From positions 59,664 through 123,663 of the forward strand of contig CACYQI010000003.1 of NCBI GenBank assembly GCA_902776455.1: 64,000 nucleotides of DNA, in the 5' to 3' direction. The stretch comes from an uncultured Bacteroidales bacterium. GTDB lineage: Bacteria; Bacteroidota; Bacteroidia; Bacteroidales; Bacteroidaceae. Under the pieces are notes generated by a model. It was not told where the DNA came from. It did no database searches and saw only the letters and a list, made by a program, of their open reading frames with translations. Made by a program: the position numbers and the translations under genes. Shown here in pieces: positions 9,201-15,927 of this stretch. The number at the start of each line of letters is the position of its first letter. Positions within the stretch are counted from its first letter, which is position 1.

Positions 9201-9507
9201 TGTGGCTGGACTGCCCTATGGTGCCCACGATGATAGGGTTCTTGTGCGAATCCGGCTCAGTCCTGTACTTCATGAACGTCTTCTTTGTGACGGCCTTAAG
9301 GTCGGAGATGAGGCAATCGACCACGGTCTGCACCACCTCGGCATCTTGATTGTCGTAGAGGATGATAGCCTTGTCGGTAACGGTCGAACCGGCGATGGGG
9401 AAGCAACCGTCAACGGGAGAAGTGACCACCTGCAAGCCGTCGGCCCGTGTCGTCATGGAGGAAAGCAGCAAGCAGAGTGCTGTCAGGAGGAAATGTCTGG
9501 TTTTCAT
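6259..9507 (-). CDS. Glycoside hydrolase family 115 (xylan alpha-1,2-glucuronidase type), secreted
   Basis: A 1082-residue protein with a Sec signal peptide (about 1-22). Order along the chain: N-terminal domain with PIIVGTIGQSS and GTAYGVFHLSRMMGVSPWIWWADV; barrel domain with VKFRGIFLNDEDFGLQPWA, LRLRANTLWPAMHACS and MGSSHCEQMLRDNEWEWNRYG; helical domain; two C-terminal beta domains; and a tail (AYYDLHGRRVGNQL...GIFVMRRPDGSVVKL) like a type IX secretion sorting region. Length and motifs fit GH115, which removes glucuronic or 4-O-methylglucuronic acid side chains from xylan. No SusC/SusD pair is adjacent, so the gene stands outside a visible polysaccharide utilisation locus. The substrate is inferred from the family. 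Confidence 0.9.
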   Translation of the reverse strand: MKTRHFLLTALCLLLSSMTTRADGLQVVTSPVDGCFPIAGSTVTDKAIILYDNQDAEVVQTVVDCLISDLKAVTKKTFMKYRTEPDSHKNPIIVGTIGQSSHIDALIAEGKIDVSDIEGKWEAFGMQVVDHPMDSVERALVIFGAQPRGTAYGVFHLSRMMGVSPWIWWADVTPATKTQLYVTPGRYVSGTPSVKFRGIFLNDEDFGLQPWAKNKMEDSSLKNIGPKTYAAIMELLLRLRANTLWPAMHACSRAFWDLKTNIPLIMKYDIYMGSSHCEQMLRDNEWEWNRYGGHYNDDWKWSTNREMIKRYWAERVGESRGKNAIYTLGMRGVHDSGINGYNSTAERVAALTDIIAYQRQLLADSIGDPTTIPQIFIPYKEVLDAYNAGLKVPEDVTLMWVDDNHGYIRQMPTPAEQARSGGNAIYYHLSYWGSPDSYLWLSTISPSLCSYELSKAYDQGVRDQWIINVGDIKPAEEELEFCMDLAWDINSWTPERAYLYTRDWAARTFGEQFADDIQSIKMAYYRLGIASKPEHVQLCHFDYSNAEVDARIAEYQDLYNKVVALRPRIPAVLRNAYYELIEYPVCACADQNIKLLRARQSFVYAWAGQREKALDYAQKAQSAFDEIVTLTNKYNNGIASGKWQGMMSYKPNNWSQHLMPAVATAGDVAEKQSSILEPDIYILGGGSYTQASASVKSLLGLGIEGTTASVWPLDMTKYSNANAAPYAEYNVPVQEGLNVIQVRCLPTFPINTSYDLRAGISVEGQDATVISIKLSAMTDNWDETVAQGYIPASVHYMSNKDKTVRVRVSFMDPGLSVSAVASIPFSAGAEDLTGLLVNPDFEYGNNGSLNPQGGLVRGVPNGWKATGSMNGNSWGINQDAKHLYGINTYWASAKPMPNVYELSQTIPASKLGAGTYLVTCLLGTQKDKMANCRLFANKNVQYYGKESDYMESVLTSGEVNSFAGYGPSGSGKMTLRQMAVMVTLEEGESLKLGIRSSNFKADGSRSTNDSHGWFKVDHFRLQRIDAEEIPSSVQSPQLPSAKEWGAEAYYDLHGRRVGNQLSAANGIFVMRRPDGSVVKLAK

Positions 9508-9538
9508 TTGAGTTTATTGCGTTTAGTTTTTTTCACCG

Positions 9539-9546
9539 CAAAGTTA
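9539..9546 (-). promoter_or_regulatory. -7 box of the GH115 gene
   Basis: Minus strand TAACTTTG, 32 bp before the ATG at 9507. Confidence 0.65.
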
Positions 9547-9699
9547 GGCATTCTTTTTAATAATGTGTGAAATTCTTTCAAAAATGATGCCTTATTTGTA
9601 CATTTTCGCAGGAAAGAGGTTGATTATGGTATGATATTTGCGGAAAAAGGAAGGGAAGGGAGGGGAAGCGAGGCAGGGGGAGGGAGGATGAGGGAGAAG

Positions 9700-9835
9700 G
9701 TATGTAACTTCAACTCCCCTCCCCTCAAAGGGGAGGGGCAAGGGGGTGGGGTCGGATATGATATGAGGGAGAGAGGAATACACACCCCACCCCTAACCCC
9801 TCCCCTTAGAGGGGAGGGGAAGGGAGGCAGGGGGA
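9700..9835. repeat. GC-rich palindromic element pair (CCCCTCCCC type)
   Basis: Two hairpins of the type CTCCCC-loop-GGGGAG face each other. Their outer tails (GGGGGTGGGGT and ACCCCACCCCTAA) are mutually complementary, so the unit is an inverted repeat of hairpins. This is the intergenic form of the element found inside the QueA-type, wbqC-like and rluA-like genes. Confidence 0.75.
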
Positions 9836-9945
9836 ATTTGTAAAAACTTTTCGCAGCGGAACGCGTTCTGGCGGGCTTTTTTCGGTTCGGTGGCACTTTG
9901 GACCGGAAAGGACAGGAAAAGGGCTTATTTTGAATCGCCGCTGGG

Positions 9946-10193
9946 AATCAACAGGTTAGAAAGGGACATTTTGTCGAGAGGAGTTAAGAAAGTGTTATGT
10001 CGGCATGGCATGCCGACAAACAGAACAAAGAATGAAGCTAAAAATTGTATGAGGGAAGGGGAAAGTTAACGTGGAGGAAAAAGCTACACAACGTGGAGTA
10101 TCGTCCGACACAACGTGGAGCATCGGAAGAGAGGGCGTGGGGCATCGGTCATTCCTCCACGAAGAAGCACAAAATCATGTCAAGGTTTTTCCG
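9946..10193 (+). repeat. 248-bp dispersed element, copy 1 (includes a 22-bp array)
   Basis: This stretch is homologous, in inverted orientation, to 25272-25519, also 248 bp. Shared landmarks in order are GTTAAGAAAGTGTTA, a region around a GGCATG palindrome (10-bp arms at 9998-10007 and 10009-10018), AAAGAATGAAG, AAAGTTAACGTGGAGGAAAA, two or three CAACGTGGAG units at 22-bp spacing (10089, 10111), and TGTCAAGGTTTTTCCG. No coding potential is evident. Together with the GC-rich pair at 9700-9835 it fills most of the 884-bp gap between the GH115 and QueA-type genes; I see nothing else supportable there. Confidence 0.75.
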
Positions 10194-10391
10194 ACACGGT
10201 TGCTGCACCATCCGCTTGTCCGACGTGACGCCGATATACTCCCGACAGTTCGTGGCCCGGCAGGAAGTGTGGCATCGGGAGTCATCGCTTGTGCCACATG
10301 GACTTACTCGCTGAGGATTCCGAAGCCAAAGAGACGGCCGAAGGGAAGCAAACTCCCTGTGCTCGCGGAAGATAAGGGCTGCGGGACGTTA

Positions 10392-11807
10392 TTATTCGGA
10401 AGCATCGATGTTGAGCAACGAGCTGTCGCCGTAGCTGAGGAAGCGGAAGTCGTGGGCGAGGGCATAGTCATAGACGTCGTGCCAAGCCTCGCCGATGAAG
10501 GCGCTGACGAGCAGTAGCAAGGTGCTCTGCGGCTGGTGGAAGTTGGTTATCATGCGGCGGACGATGTGGTACTTGTAGCCCGGAGCGATGATGATTTGCG
10601 TAGTGGCGTGGAGCACTTCCTCGCCGTGTTGGTCCATGTAGCGCAGGAGAGCTTCGAGTGCCTCTGTCGTCGAGAGCGAATTGTCATAGTCGTAGGGCAT
10701 CCACTGGGGCACGTGCAAAGACCCACCCCAGCCCTCCCTTAAAGGGAGGGAGTTCTCGGTGCAGAAAGTCTCCCCTTTAAGGGGAGATTTAGAGGGGTCT
10801 GCCAGCACTCCCAAGTAGTAGAGGCTTTCGAGGGTTCGCACGCTGGTGGTGCCCACGGCTATGGCTTCGCCGCCATGAGCAAGCAGCCGCTCGATGGTAT
10901 GGCGATGGACGGCGATGTGCTCGGAGTGCATTTCGTGGCCGCCTATGTCCTCGCTCTTGACGGGACGGAACGTGCCGGCGCCGACATGGAGCGTAACCTC
11001 TTCGCGCTCAATGCCACGGGCATCGATGTCCTGGAGCACGCGCTTCGTGAAGTGCAGGCCTGCCGTTGGAGCCGCCACCGAACCCTTTATCTTCGAATAG
11101 ACCGTCTGGTAGGTCGTCTTGTCGCTCTCCTCGGTCTTTCTGTTCAAGTAGGGCGGGATGGGCAACTCGCCGACGGCATCGATGACTTCGGCAAAAGAGA
11201 GAGCCAGCCCCCCTCCAACCTCCCCCCGAGGAGGGAGGCTTTCTGAGTTCCGCTCCTCCTCAGGAAAGAAGGCAGACCAACGGAACTCGATGAGTTGGCT
11301 CGTGCCGTGCGTGCCGATGCGCTCCGCAGAGAGTTTGAATCTTGTATTTGGGATTTTGAATTCCTGCGTCAAAGGTCCTTCCTTCCACTTCTTCAGGTTG
11401 CCCACCAGACAATACCACGAGCAGCAGCCTCGGCTGGCGAAGTTCTCCTGATACTCTGCCGGAGAGGCCGGCTCCAAGAGGAATATCTCTATTAAAGCCC
11501 CTACCCCCTGCCCCTCCCCCGAGGAGGAGGGGGGATTGGCATCTGAAAGCCTCCCTCCTCGGGGGGAGGTGGGAGGGGGGCTTTTCCTGAAGTGAAGCCT
11601 CGCCTGAATCACGCGTGTATTGTTGAAGACCATCAGACTTCCCTCCGGCAGAAGCGAAGGAAGCGAACGGAACAGCGTTTCGCTGATGCGGCCACAGTCA
11701 TAGACAAGGAGCTTGCTACTATCACGTTCGGCAAGGGGAAACTTGGCGATGCGGTCGTCGGGCAAGGGGTAATCGTAGTCGCGTATCTGTATGTGTTTTG
11801 TGTTCAT
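10392..11807 (-). CDS. queA: QueA-type S-adenosylmethionine:tRNA ribosyltransferase-isomerase with three in-frame repeat insertions
   Basis: A 471-residue protein from the ATG at 11807, preferred over an ATG 30 bp upstream because it begins at MNTKHIQIRDYDYPLPDDRIA. Family motifs include YPLPDDRIAKFPLAERDSSKLL, FNNTRVIQARL, SVAAPTAGLHFT and VGAGTFRPVKSEDI. QueA transfers and isomerises the ribosyl moiety of SAM onto preQ1-tRNA to make epoxyqueuosine. This resembles the longer Bacteroidales QueA-like group, expected near 400 residues. Three Pro/Gly/Ser-rich blocks, at about 75-102, 181-200 and 336-362, interrupt conserved segments and are encoded by the GC-rich palindromic element. All keep frame. 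Without them the length is about 400. The gene may be functional if the blocks form surface loops. Confidence 0.85.
   Translation of the reverse strand: MNTKHIQIRDYDYPLPDDRIAKFPLAERDSSKLLVYDCGRISETLFRSLPSLLPEGSLMVFNNTRVIQARLHFRKSPPPTSPRGGRLSDANPPSSSGEGQGVGALIEIFLLEPASPAEYQENFASRGCCSWYCLVGNLKKWKEGPLTQEFKIPNTRFKLSAERIGTHGTSQLIEFRWSAFFPEEERNSESLPPRGEVGGGLALSFAEVIDAVGELPIPPYLNRKTEESDKTTYQTVYSKIKGSVAAPTAGLHFTKRVLQDIDARGIEREEVTLHVGAGTFRPVKSEDIGGHEMHSEHIAVHRHTIERLLAHGGEAIAVGTTSVRTLESLYYLGVLADPSKSPLKGETFCTENSLPLREGWGGSLHVPQWMPYDYDNSLSTTEALEALLRYMDQHGEEVLHATTQIIIAPGYKYHIVRRMITNFHQPQSTLLLLVSAFIGEAWHDVYDYALAHDFRFLSYGDSSLLNIDASE
10722..10802. repeat. GC-rich palindromic element inside the QueA-type gene, third insertion
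   Basis: About 81 bp with complementary ends (AGACCC and GGGTCT) and two internal hairpins (CTCCC-TTAA-GGGAG type and CTCCCC-TTTAA-GGGGAG). It is in frame and encodes residues about 336-362, between the motifs ESLYYLGVL and HVPQWMPYD. Confidence 0.78.
11207..11268. repeat. GC-rich palindromic element inside the QueA-type gene, second insertion (partial)
   Basis: About 60 bp: a half element with one CCTCCC/GGGAGG hairpin and a shortened second half. In frame, encoding residues about 181-200 just before SFAEVIDAVGELPIPPY. Confidence 0.65.
11494..11586. repeat. GC-rich palindromic element inside the QueA-type gene, first insertion
   Basis: About 90 bp with complementary ends (AAAGCCCC and GGGGCTTT) and two internal CCTCC/GGAGG hairpins. 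In frame, encoding residues about 75-102 between LHFRK and GALIEIFLL, which are expected to be contiguous in the family. Confidence 0.8.
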
Positions 11808-11823
11808 AATGCCAATTTTCCTG

Positions 11824-11861
11824 CAAAGGTACGGCATTTATCGCAAAAAGTTGTATCTTTG
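11824..11861. promoter_or_regulatory. Divergent promoters of the QueA-type and DUF2027 genes
   Basis: TACCTTTG reads on the minus strand at 11824-11831 (QueA-type gene) and TATCTTTG on the plus strand at 11854-11861 (DUF2027 gene). The two -7 boxes are only 22 bp apart, so their -33 regions overlap and the polymerases probably compete. Confidence 0.7.
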
Positions 11862-11885
11862 CACAAGAAATAACATAAAAAAGAT

Positions 11886-12650
11886 ATGAAGATAGGCGAT
11901 CAAGTGCGTTTTCTCTCCGAGGTGGGAGGAGGCAGAGTGAGTGGTTTCCAAGGAAAAAACATTGTCCTCGTGGAGGACGAAGACGGGTTTGAGATACCGA
12001 TGCAGCTGAGGGATGTGGTGGTCGTAGGCAACGAGGACTACGACATCGGCAAGGTGAACCCGTTAGAGCGAAAGGGGCAGACGGCTGGCGGCGAGCGGCA
12101 GGAGGCGAGGAGCTGTGCGCGGGAAGATGCCGAAGCCGAGCCGGAAGAGAAGCCGACGACGTTCAAGCCGAAGCCTCTCGAACGCAGGGAAGGCGAGCGG
12201 CTCAACCTCTATCTGTCCTTCCTCCCCGACGACGTGAAGGAAATCTCCAGCACGGGATTCGAGTCGTACCTCGTGAACGACAGCAACTACTACATGCAAG
12301 TGTCGCTGATGAGCGCGGAGGGAGCGAGCTGGCGGCTGCGCTTCTCGGGCATTATAGAACCCAACAGCAAGCTCTTCGTCGAGGCTTTCGACCGCTCGCA
12401 GGTCAACGATTTGGAGCGTCTCTGCGTGCAAGCCATCGCTTGGAAGCAGGATAAGCCCTTCTCCCTCAAGCCCGCAATAACAACAGAACTTCGCCTAAAC
12501 CTGACGAAGTTCTATAAATTGCACGTCTTCCACCCTAATGAGTTCTTTAATGAACCCAACTGGACGGAAGACGTTATCCGTGATGATAAACCTGTTCGGA
12601 ATGTCTTTGTGGACGCCGAACAAGTGAAAGAAGCAGTACTTAATTCATAA
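11886..12650 (+). CDS. DUF2027 domain protein lacking a C-terminal Smr domain
   Basis: A 254-residue soluble protein. The N-terminus (MKIGDQVRFLSEVGGGRVSGFQGKNIVLVEDEDGFEIPMQ) is the conserved start of Bacteroidales DUF2027 proteins. A charged linker occupies about 65-100, and a beta-rich middle domain about 105-230 (LNLYLSFLPDDVK...YYMQVSLMS...LRFSGIIEPNSKLFVEAF). From memory, many relatives continue into a Smr (MutS-related nuclease) domain; this one ends soon after NVFVDAEQVKEA. Its last codons lie inside a perfect inverted repeat shared with the convergent gene, so the C-terminus may have been trimmed. Function unknown. Confidence 0.78.
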   Translation: MKIGDQVRFLSEVGGGRVSGFQGKNIVLVEDEDGFEIPMQLRDVVVVGNEDYDIGKVNPLERKGQTAGGERQEARSCAREDAEAEPEEKPTTFKPKPLERREGERLNLYLSFLPDDVKEISSTGFESYLVNDSNYYMQVSLMSAEGASWRLRFSGIIEPNSKLFVEAFDRSQVNDLERLCVQAIAWKQDKPFSLKPAITTELRLNLTKFYKLHVFHPNEFFNEPNWTEDVIRDDKPVRNVFVDAEQVKEAVLNS

Positions 12651-12751
12651 TTCTTAATTCATAATTCATAGTTATCAATTCATAATTATTTCTTTCGCCC
12701 TGTTTGCAGGCGTCCCTAATTATGAATTATGAATTAAGAATTATGAATTAA
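12640..12751. terminator. 31-bp perfect inverted repeat between convergent genes (bidirectional terminator candidate)
   Basis: Arms at 12640-12670 and 12721-12751 are exact reverse complements over 31 bp, built of 7-bp AT-rich units (TAATTCA and variants). A 50-bp loop contains the short hairpin CCTG-tttg-CAGG. The left arm holds the last codons and stop of the DUF2027 gene; the right arm holds the stop of manC. It should fold in either transcript and end both convergent units. Confidence 0.75.
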
Positions 12752-13824
12752 TTTTTGGTGTCGCCGAACTTTGTATCGGTGTGCATGCGTCGCATCGTCG
12801 CGTCGTCTTCGCGCGGACAAATCATCAGGAATTCTCCTTCCTCTGCAATGACGTAGTCGTGCAGCCCTTTTATGACGGCTGTGTGGCCGCTGGGCATGCG
12901 GACGATATTACCCGAACAATCGTAGAGAAGCGCGTTGGTGCCCAGCAGGACGTTGCCGTCGGCGTCGCTCGGAGCGTCCTTGCCGATGCTTGCCCACGTG
13001 CCGATGTCGGCCCAGCCGAAGTGTCCGCGCTGCACATAGACGTGCTCGCTGCGCTCCAGGATGCTGATGTCCATGTTGTAGTTGGGCAGGACGCTGAAGC
13101 TTTCCGGCACGAGTTTCGGGTCGGCACTCTCGGCTTCGGCCATCATGCGGGGTATCTCGATGCGGTATTCAGGCACGAGCGAGAAGAGATTGTCCAGCAT
13201 GACACGCGTGCTGAAGCACAGCAAACCGGTGTTCCAAAGGAAGTTTCCCTCCTGAAGGAAAATGTTGGCGAACTCGTCGTTGGGTTTCTCGGTGAACGAT
13301 TTGACAGGGAAGATGTCGTGACTGAGCGGGGCGTCGTCGTTCATCTGAATGTAGCCATAGCCCGTTTCCGGCCGCGAGGGGGTGATGCCCATCACGAGGA
13401 GTCCGTCGTTTTCGCCTACGAACTGCAGTCCGTCGAGCACGTCCTGTCCGTACTGGTCCTCTTTGAGAATAATCTGGTCGGAAGGCGTGACGAAGAGCAC
13501 CGACTGGGGGTCTTGCTTTGCGATGAACACGGAGCCCCAGGCCACGGCTGCCAGCGTGCCTCGACGCAGCGGCTCTTCCAGGATGTGAACGTCGTCCACT
13601 TCGGGCAACTGCTCATAGACGAGGGGCAGATACGCCACGTTGGTGCTGACGTAGATGTGCGAGGGGTCGATGAATTTGGCTACGCGGTCGTAGGTCTGCT
13701 GCAGCAGGGTCCGGCCTGTTCCGAAGAGGTCGAGAAACTGCTTGGGCTTGACGGTACGGCTGATGGGCCAGAGGCGATTGCCATTGCCTCCTGCCAGAAT
13801 GAGACAATACTTGTTGTCTGCCAT
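12748..13824 (-). CDS. manC: Mannose-1-phosphate guanylyltransferase
   Basis: A 358-residue cytosolic nucleotidyltransferase that makes GDP-mannose from GTP and mannose-1-phosphate. The N-terminal pyrophosphorylase signature LAGGNGNRLWPISR is followed by KPKQFLDLF; later blocks include VTPSDQIILKED, GYGYIQMND, VKSFTEKPN, FLWNTGL and GWADIGTW. Length fits the single-domain form without a fused phosphomannose isomerase. It is the last gene of a minus-strand run and starts 8 bp after the SGNH gene stop. GDP-mannose would feed capsule, LPS or glycoprotein synthesis. Confidence 0.92.
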   Translation of the reverse strand: MADNKYCLILAGGNGNRLWPISRTVKPKQFLDLFGTGRTLLQQTYDRVAKFIDPSHIYVSTNVAYLPLVYEQLPEVDDVHILEEPLRRGTLAAVAWGSVFIAKQDPQSVLFVTPSDQIILKEDQYGQDVLDGLQFVGENDGLLVMGITPSRPETGYGYIQMNDDAPLSHDIFPVKSFTEKPNDEFANIFLQEGNFLWNTGLLCFSTRVMLDNLFSLVPEYRIEIPRMMAEAESADPKLVPESFSVLPNYNMDISILERSEHVYVQRGHFGWADIGTWASIGKDAPSDADGNVLLGTNALLYDCSGNIVRMPSGHTAVIKGLHDYVIAEEGEFLMICPREDDATMRRMHTDTKFGDTKN

Positions 13825-13832
13825 AAGACTCG

Positions 13833-14525
13833 TTAGCGAAGTTTCTTGATGACGGGCAGCAGAAGGCTCTCCATGACTGCATAGCCTTCGGCATTGGGGT
13901 GTACGCCCGGGTTGTCATTAGCCAGTTCTGCCTTCATGGCTGTGCCTTCGGCATTGACCATAGCGCTGAAGTAATCGACGTATGGTATCTTGTTTGCTTC
14001 GGCATACGCCTTGACGCGAGCGTTGAGGCTGCGTATCTTGTCCATGCTGTCGGTGACGGACGGACGCCAACTGAAGCCGCCTGCGGGGAGGCAGCTGGTC
14101 AGGATGACCTTGCACTTATGGTAGCGTGCCAGTTCGACCATCGAGAGAACATTGCCGTAGGTCAAGTCCTCGTCGTATGCTCCGGTGTTCTCTGCGATGT
14201 CGTTCGTGCCGTAGTTGATGACGACGACCTTCGGCAGGAGGTTGATGACGTCCTCGCGGAAGCGGAGGAGGAACTGGTAGCTTGTCTGTCCGCCTATGCC
14301 GCGGCCGATGAGATTGTTGTCCTTAAAGAACTCGGGACGCGTGCGGGGCCAGCCGTCGGTGATGGAGTTGCCCATGAGGACGACGCGCTTCTCGCCCTTG
14401 GCAGGAGCGCCGAGTTCCTTGTTGGCACCAGCGTAGCGCTTCCAGTTGGCGAATTCATGTTTCTGTGCCTGAACGCCGAGAGCCATGCTGAGCAAGGCTA
14501 CGGCAGCTATTATTCTAGTTTTCAT
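13833..14525 (-). CDS. Secreted SGNH/GDSL-type hydrolase
   Basis: A 230-residue protein with a Sec signal peptide (about 1-20). The SGNH blocks are visible: block I MGNSITDGW, block II around GRGIGGQTSYQ, block III YGTNDIAE and block V GVHPNAEGY. The usual DxxH before the catalytic His is altered: Pro stands three residues before the His and the nearest Asp is five before, so the triad geometry may differ. Members deacylate carbohydrates or lipids. The substrate is not inferable. It sits between the HIT and manC genes. Confidence 0.85.
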   Translation of the reverse strand: MKTRIIAAVALLSMALGVQAQKHEFANWKRYAGANKELGAPAKGEKRVVLMGNSITDGWPRTRPEFFKDNNLIGRGIGGQTSYQFLLRFREDVINLLPKVVVINYGTNDIAENTGAYDEDLTYGNVLSMVELARYHKCKVILTSCLPAGGFSWRPSVTDSMDKIRSLNARVKAYAEANKIPYVDYFSAMVNAEGTAMKAELANDNPGVHPNAEGYAVMESLLLPVIKKLR

Positions 14526-14547
14526 GATGTTTTATTATTAGGGTTTT

Positions 14548-14583
14548 TCTTGATGACGTTATGTCGCGATGACGTAATGACGA
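14548..14583. repeat. 8-bp-period degenerate array (TGACGTTA type)
   Basis: About four TGACGTNA-like units fill the spacer between the HIT gene and the SGNH gene. It is one of many locus-specific short arrays in this window. Confidence 0.6.
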
Positions 14584-14594
14584 CGATTTGTTAA

Positions 14595-14987
14595 TCAAAA
14601 AGCCTTGCGGATGCTTTCGGCTATCTGCTCGAACTCCTCCTGCGAGAGCTGGAGGTGTGGGTTGGTAAACCGCATGTCGGCCTCTGTCTGCATGGGAACG
14701 AGGTGGATGTGGGCGTGGGGCACTTCGAGTCCGAGCACGCATTGTCCGACCTTGACGCATGGTATGGCCTTCTTGATGGCCTTTGCCACTTTCTTTGCAA
14801 ACACTTGGAGTCCGGCGAGTTCATCGTCCTCGAGGTCGAAGATATAGTCCACTTCGTGCTTAGGAATCACGAGGGTGTGGCCCTTCTGCAAGGGACTGAT
14901 GTCGAGGAAAGCGTAGTAGCGGTCGTCCTCAGCAATTTTGTAGCTGGGTATCTCGCCTGCTACAATACGGGAAAAGATGCTTGCCAT
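14595..14987 (-). CDS. HIT family protein (HINT-like nucleotide hydrolase)
   Basis: A 130-residue cytosolic protein with N-terminal FSRIVAGEIPSYKIAEDDRYYAFLDISPLQKGHTLVIPK and the histidine triad HAHIHLVP near residue 96. These match HinT-type purine nucleoside phosphoramidases. Length is typical. It lies 184 bp downstream of greA, with one copy of the hairpin element in between, and probably belongs to the greA-to-manC transcription unit. Confidence 0.92.
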   Translation of the reverse strand: MASIFSRIVAGEIPSYKIAEDDRYYAFLDISPLQKGHTLVIPKHEVDYIFDLEDDELAGLQVFAKKVAKAIKKAIPCVKVGQCVLGLEVPHAHIHLVPMQTEADMRFTNPHLQLSQEEFEQIAESIRKAF

Positions 14988-15000
14988 AATGATATTAGGA

Positions 15001-15168
15001 GTTATAAGTGAAGTTAAAAGGGGAGTTAACTCGCTTCGCTCGTGGAAGTTAATTCACTATGTTCATGGACGATAGTCTCTTTTGTGCCATGTTGTATTGT
15101 CCAGCACGAAGTGCTTAACTTCCATTTTCACTTCTTATTTTACTTCCATGAGCAACGTGAATTTACTT
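15001..15168. repeat. Interspersed hairpin element, GGAAGTTAA family, copy 2
   Basis: It occupies the greA-HIT spacer. Left words are GAAGTTAA; the core runs from GGACGATAGT to ATTGTCC, and the stem AGCAC-gaa-GTGCT is followed by TTAACTTCC words. The layout matches copy 1 but with different stem sequences. Confidence 0.8.
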
Positions 15169-15171
15169 CAT

Positions 15172-15639
15172 TTAATCAAACGAGATGCTTACCACTTCGA
15201 GCTGGATGGTGCCTTGCGGCACTTTTATTTCGGCGATGTCGCCTACTTTCTTGCCGAGCAGACCCTTGGCAATGGGCGTCTCCACGCTGATTTTGCCGCT
15301 CTTGAGGTCGGCCTCTGTGGCGCTGACGATAGTGTATTTCATCGTCATCTTGTTCTTTACGTTGCGCAGCTCGACGGTAGAAAGGATCTGCACCGTGCTG
15401 GTGTCGAGGTGTGTGGTGTCGATGATTTTAGCCTCGATGATAGTCTTCTTGAGCATAGCAATCTCGGTTTCGAGCTTGCCTTGCCATTCCTTTGCAGCGT
15501 CGTACTCTGCGTTCTCCGATAGGTCGCCTTTGTCGCGGGCCTCTGCGATGGCAGCACTTGCGGCAGGGCGATCGATGCTCTCCATGTGCTGCAGCTTGGC
15601 TACGAGCTCATCGTAGCCCTTTTGTGTCATGTAAGCCAT
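15172..15639 (-). CDS. greA: Transcription elongation factor GreA
   Basis: A 155-residue protein of normal length. The N-terminal coiled coil (about 1-75; YMTQKGYDELVAKLQHME, ARDKGDLSENAEYDAAKE) holds the conserved acidic tip residues that enter the RNA polymerase secondary channel. The C-terminal domain has PIAKGLLGKKVGDIAEIKVP. GreA stimulates transcript cleavage in backtracked complexes. Its promoter lies about 160 bp upstream, and a strong terminator-like hairpin sits in the leader, suggesting attenuation or an independent short RNA. Confidence 0.95.
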   Translation of the reverse strand: MAYMTQKGYDELVAKLQHMESIDRPAASAAIAEARDKGDLSENAEYDAAKEWQGKLETEIAMLKKTIIEAKIIDTTHLDTSTVQILSTVELRNVKNKMTMKYTIVSATEADLKSGKISVETPIAKGLLGKKVGDIAEIKVPQGTIQLEVVSISFD

Positions 15640-15726
15640 GTATCAATAGTTTTAGTTATACATTATCTATTATATATAGGGCCATCGGGAGTGGGTCGAG
15701 GGAGCATCCTTTATTTCGGCGAAGCA

Positions 15727-15761
15727 CTAAAAAAAAGAAGAATCCCGACCGGCCAGATCGG
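15727..15761 (-). terminator. Intrinsic terminator-like hairpin in the greA leader
   Basis: On the minus strand, CCGATC-tggcc-GGTCGG (15745-15761, one G-T pair) is followed by a run of eight Ts after a short CTTC stretch. It lies about 35 nt after the predicted transcription start and about 90 nt before the greA ATG, so it would end a transcript of roughly 65 nt. It is not a terminator for dprA alone, since a promoter stands between them. Confidence 0.65.
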
Positions 15762-15799
15762 AACCCTCAACCTTTTCCCTTTTTATGTTTAGCCAAGTG

Positions 15800-15830
15800 C
15801 AAAGGTAGGATTATTTTCCCAATCTGCAAA
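15800..15830 (-). promoter_or_regulatory. Promoter of greA and/or a short leader RNA
   Basis: Minus strand TTTGC at 15826-15830 and TACCTTTG at 15800-15807 are separated by 18 bp, a near-ideal Bacteroidota promoter. Confidence 0.75.
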
Positions 15831-15927
15831 CTTTTTGCAGGGAAATTTCACTCCTTTGCACATTTTTCTGCCCTTTTCGGCGAGAGGAATGACCATTTTC
15901 GGCTCTCGGAGGGGGCAAAACAGGGCT

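Noticed and set aside
8293-9570. Plus-strand frame antisense to the GH115 gene
   Set aside because: The GH115 frame is intact over 1082 residues with clear motifs; the antisense product is low complexity in Val, Asp and His.
15741-15775. Possible tRNA-like sequence upstream of greA
   Set aside because: No cloverleaf or T-loop could be built; the bases fit a simple terminator hairpin with a T run.
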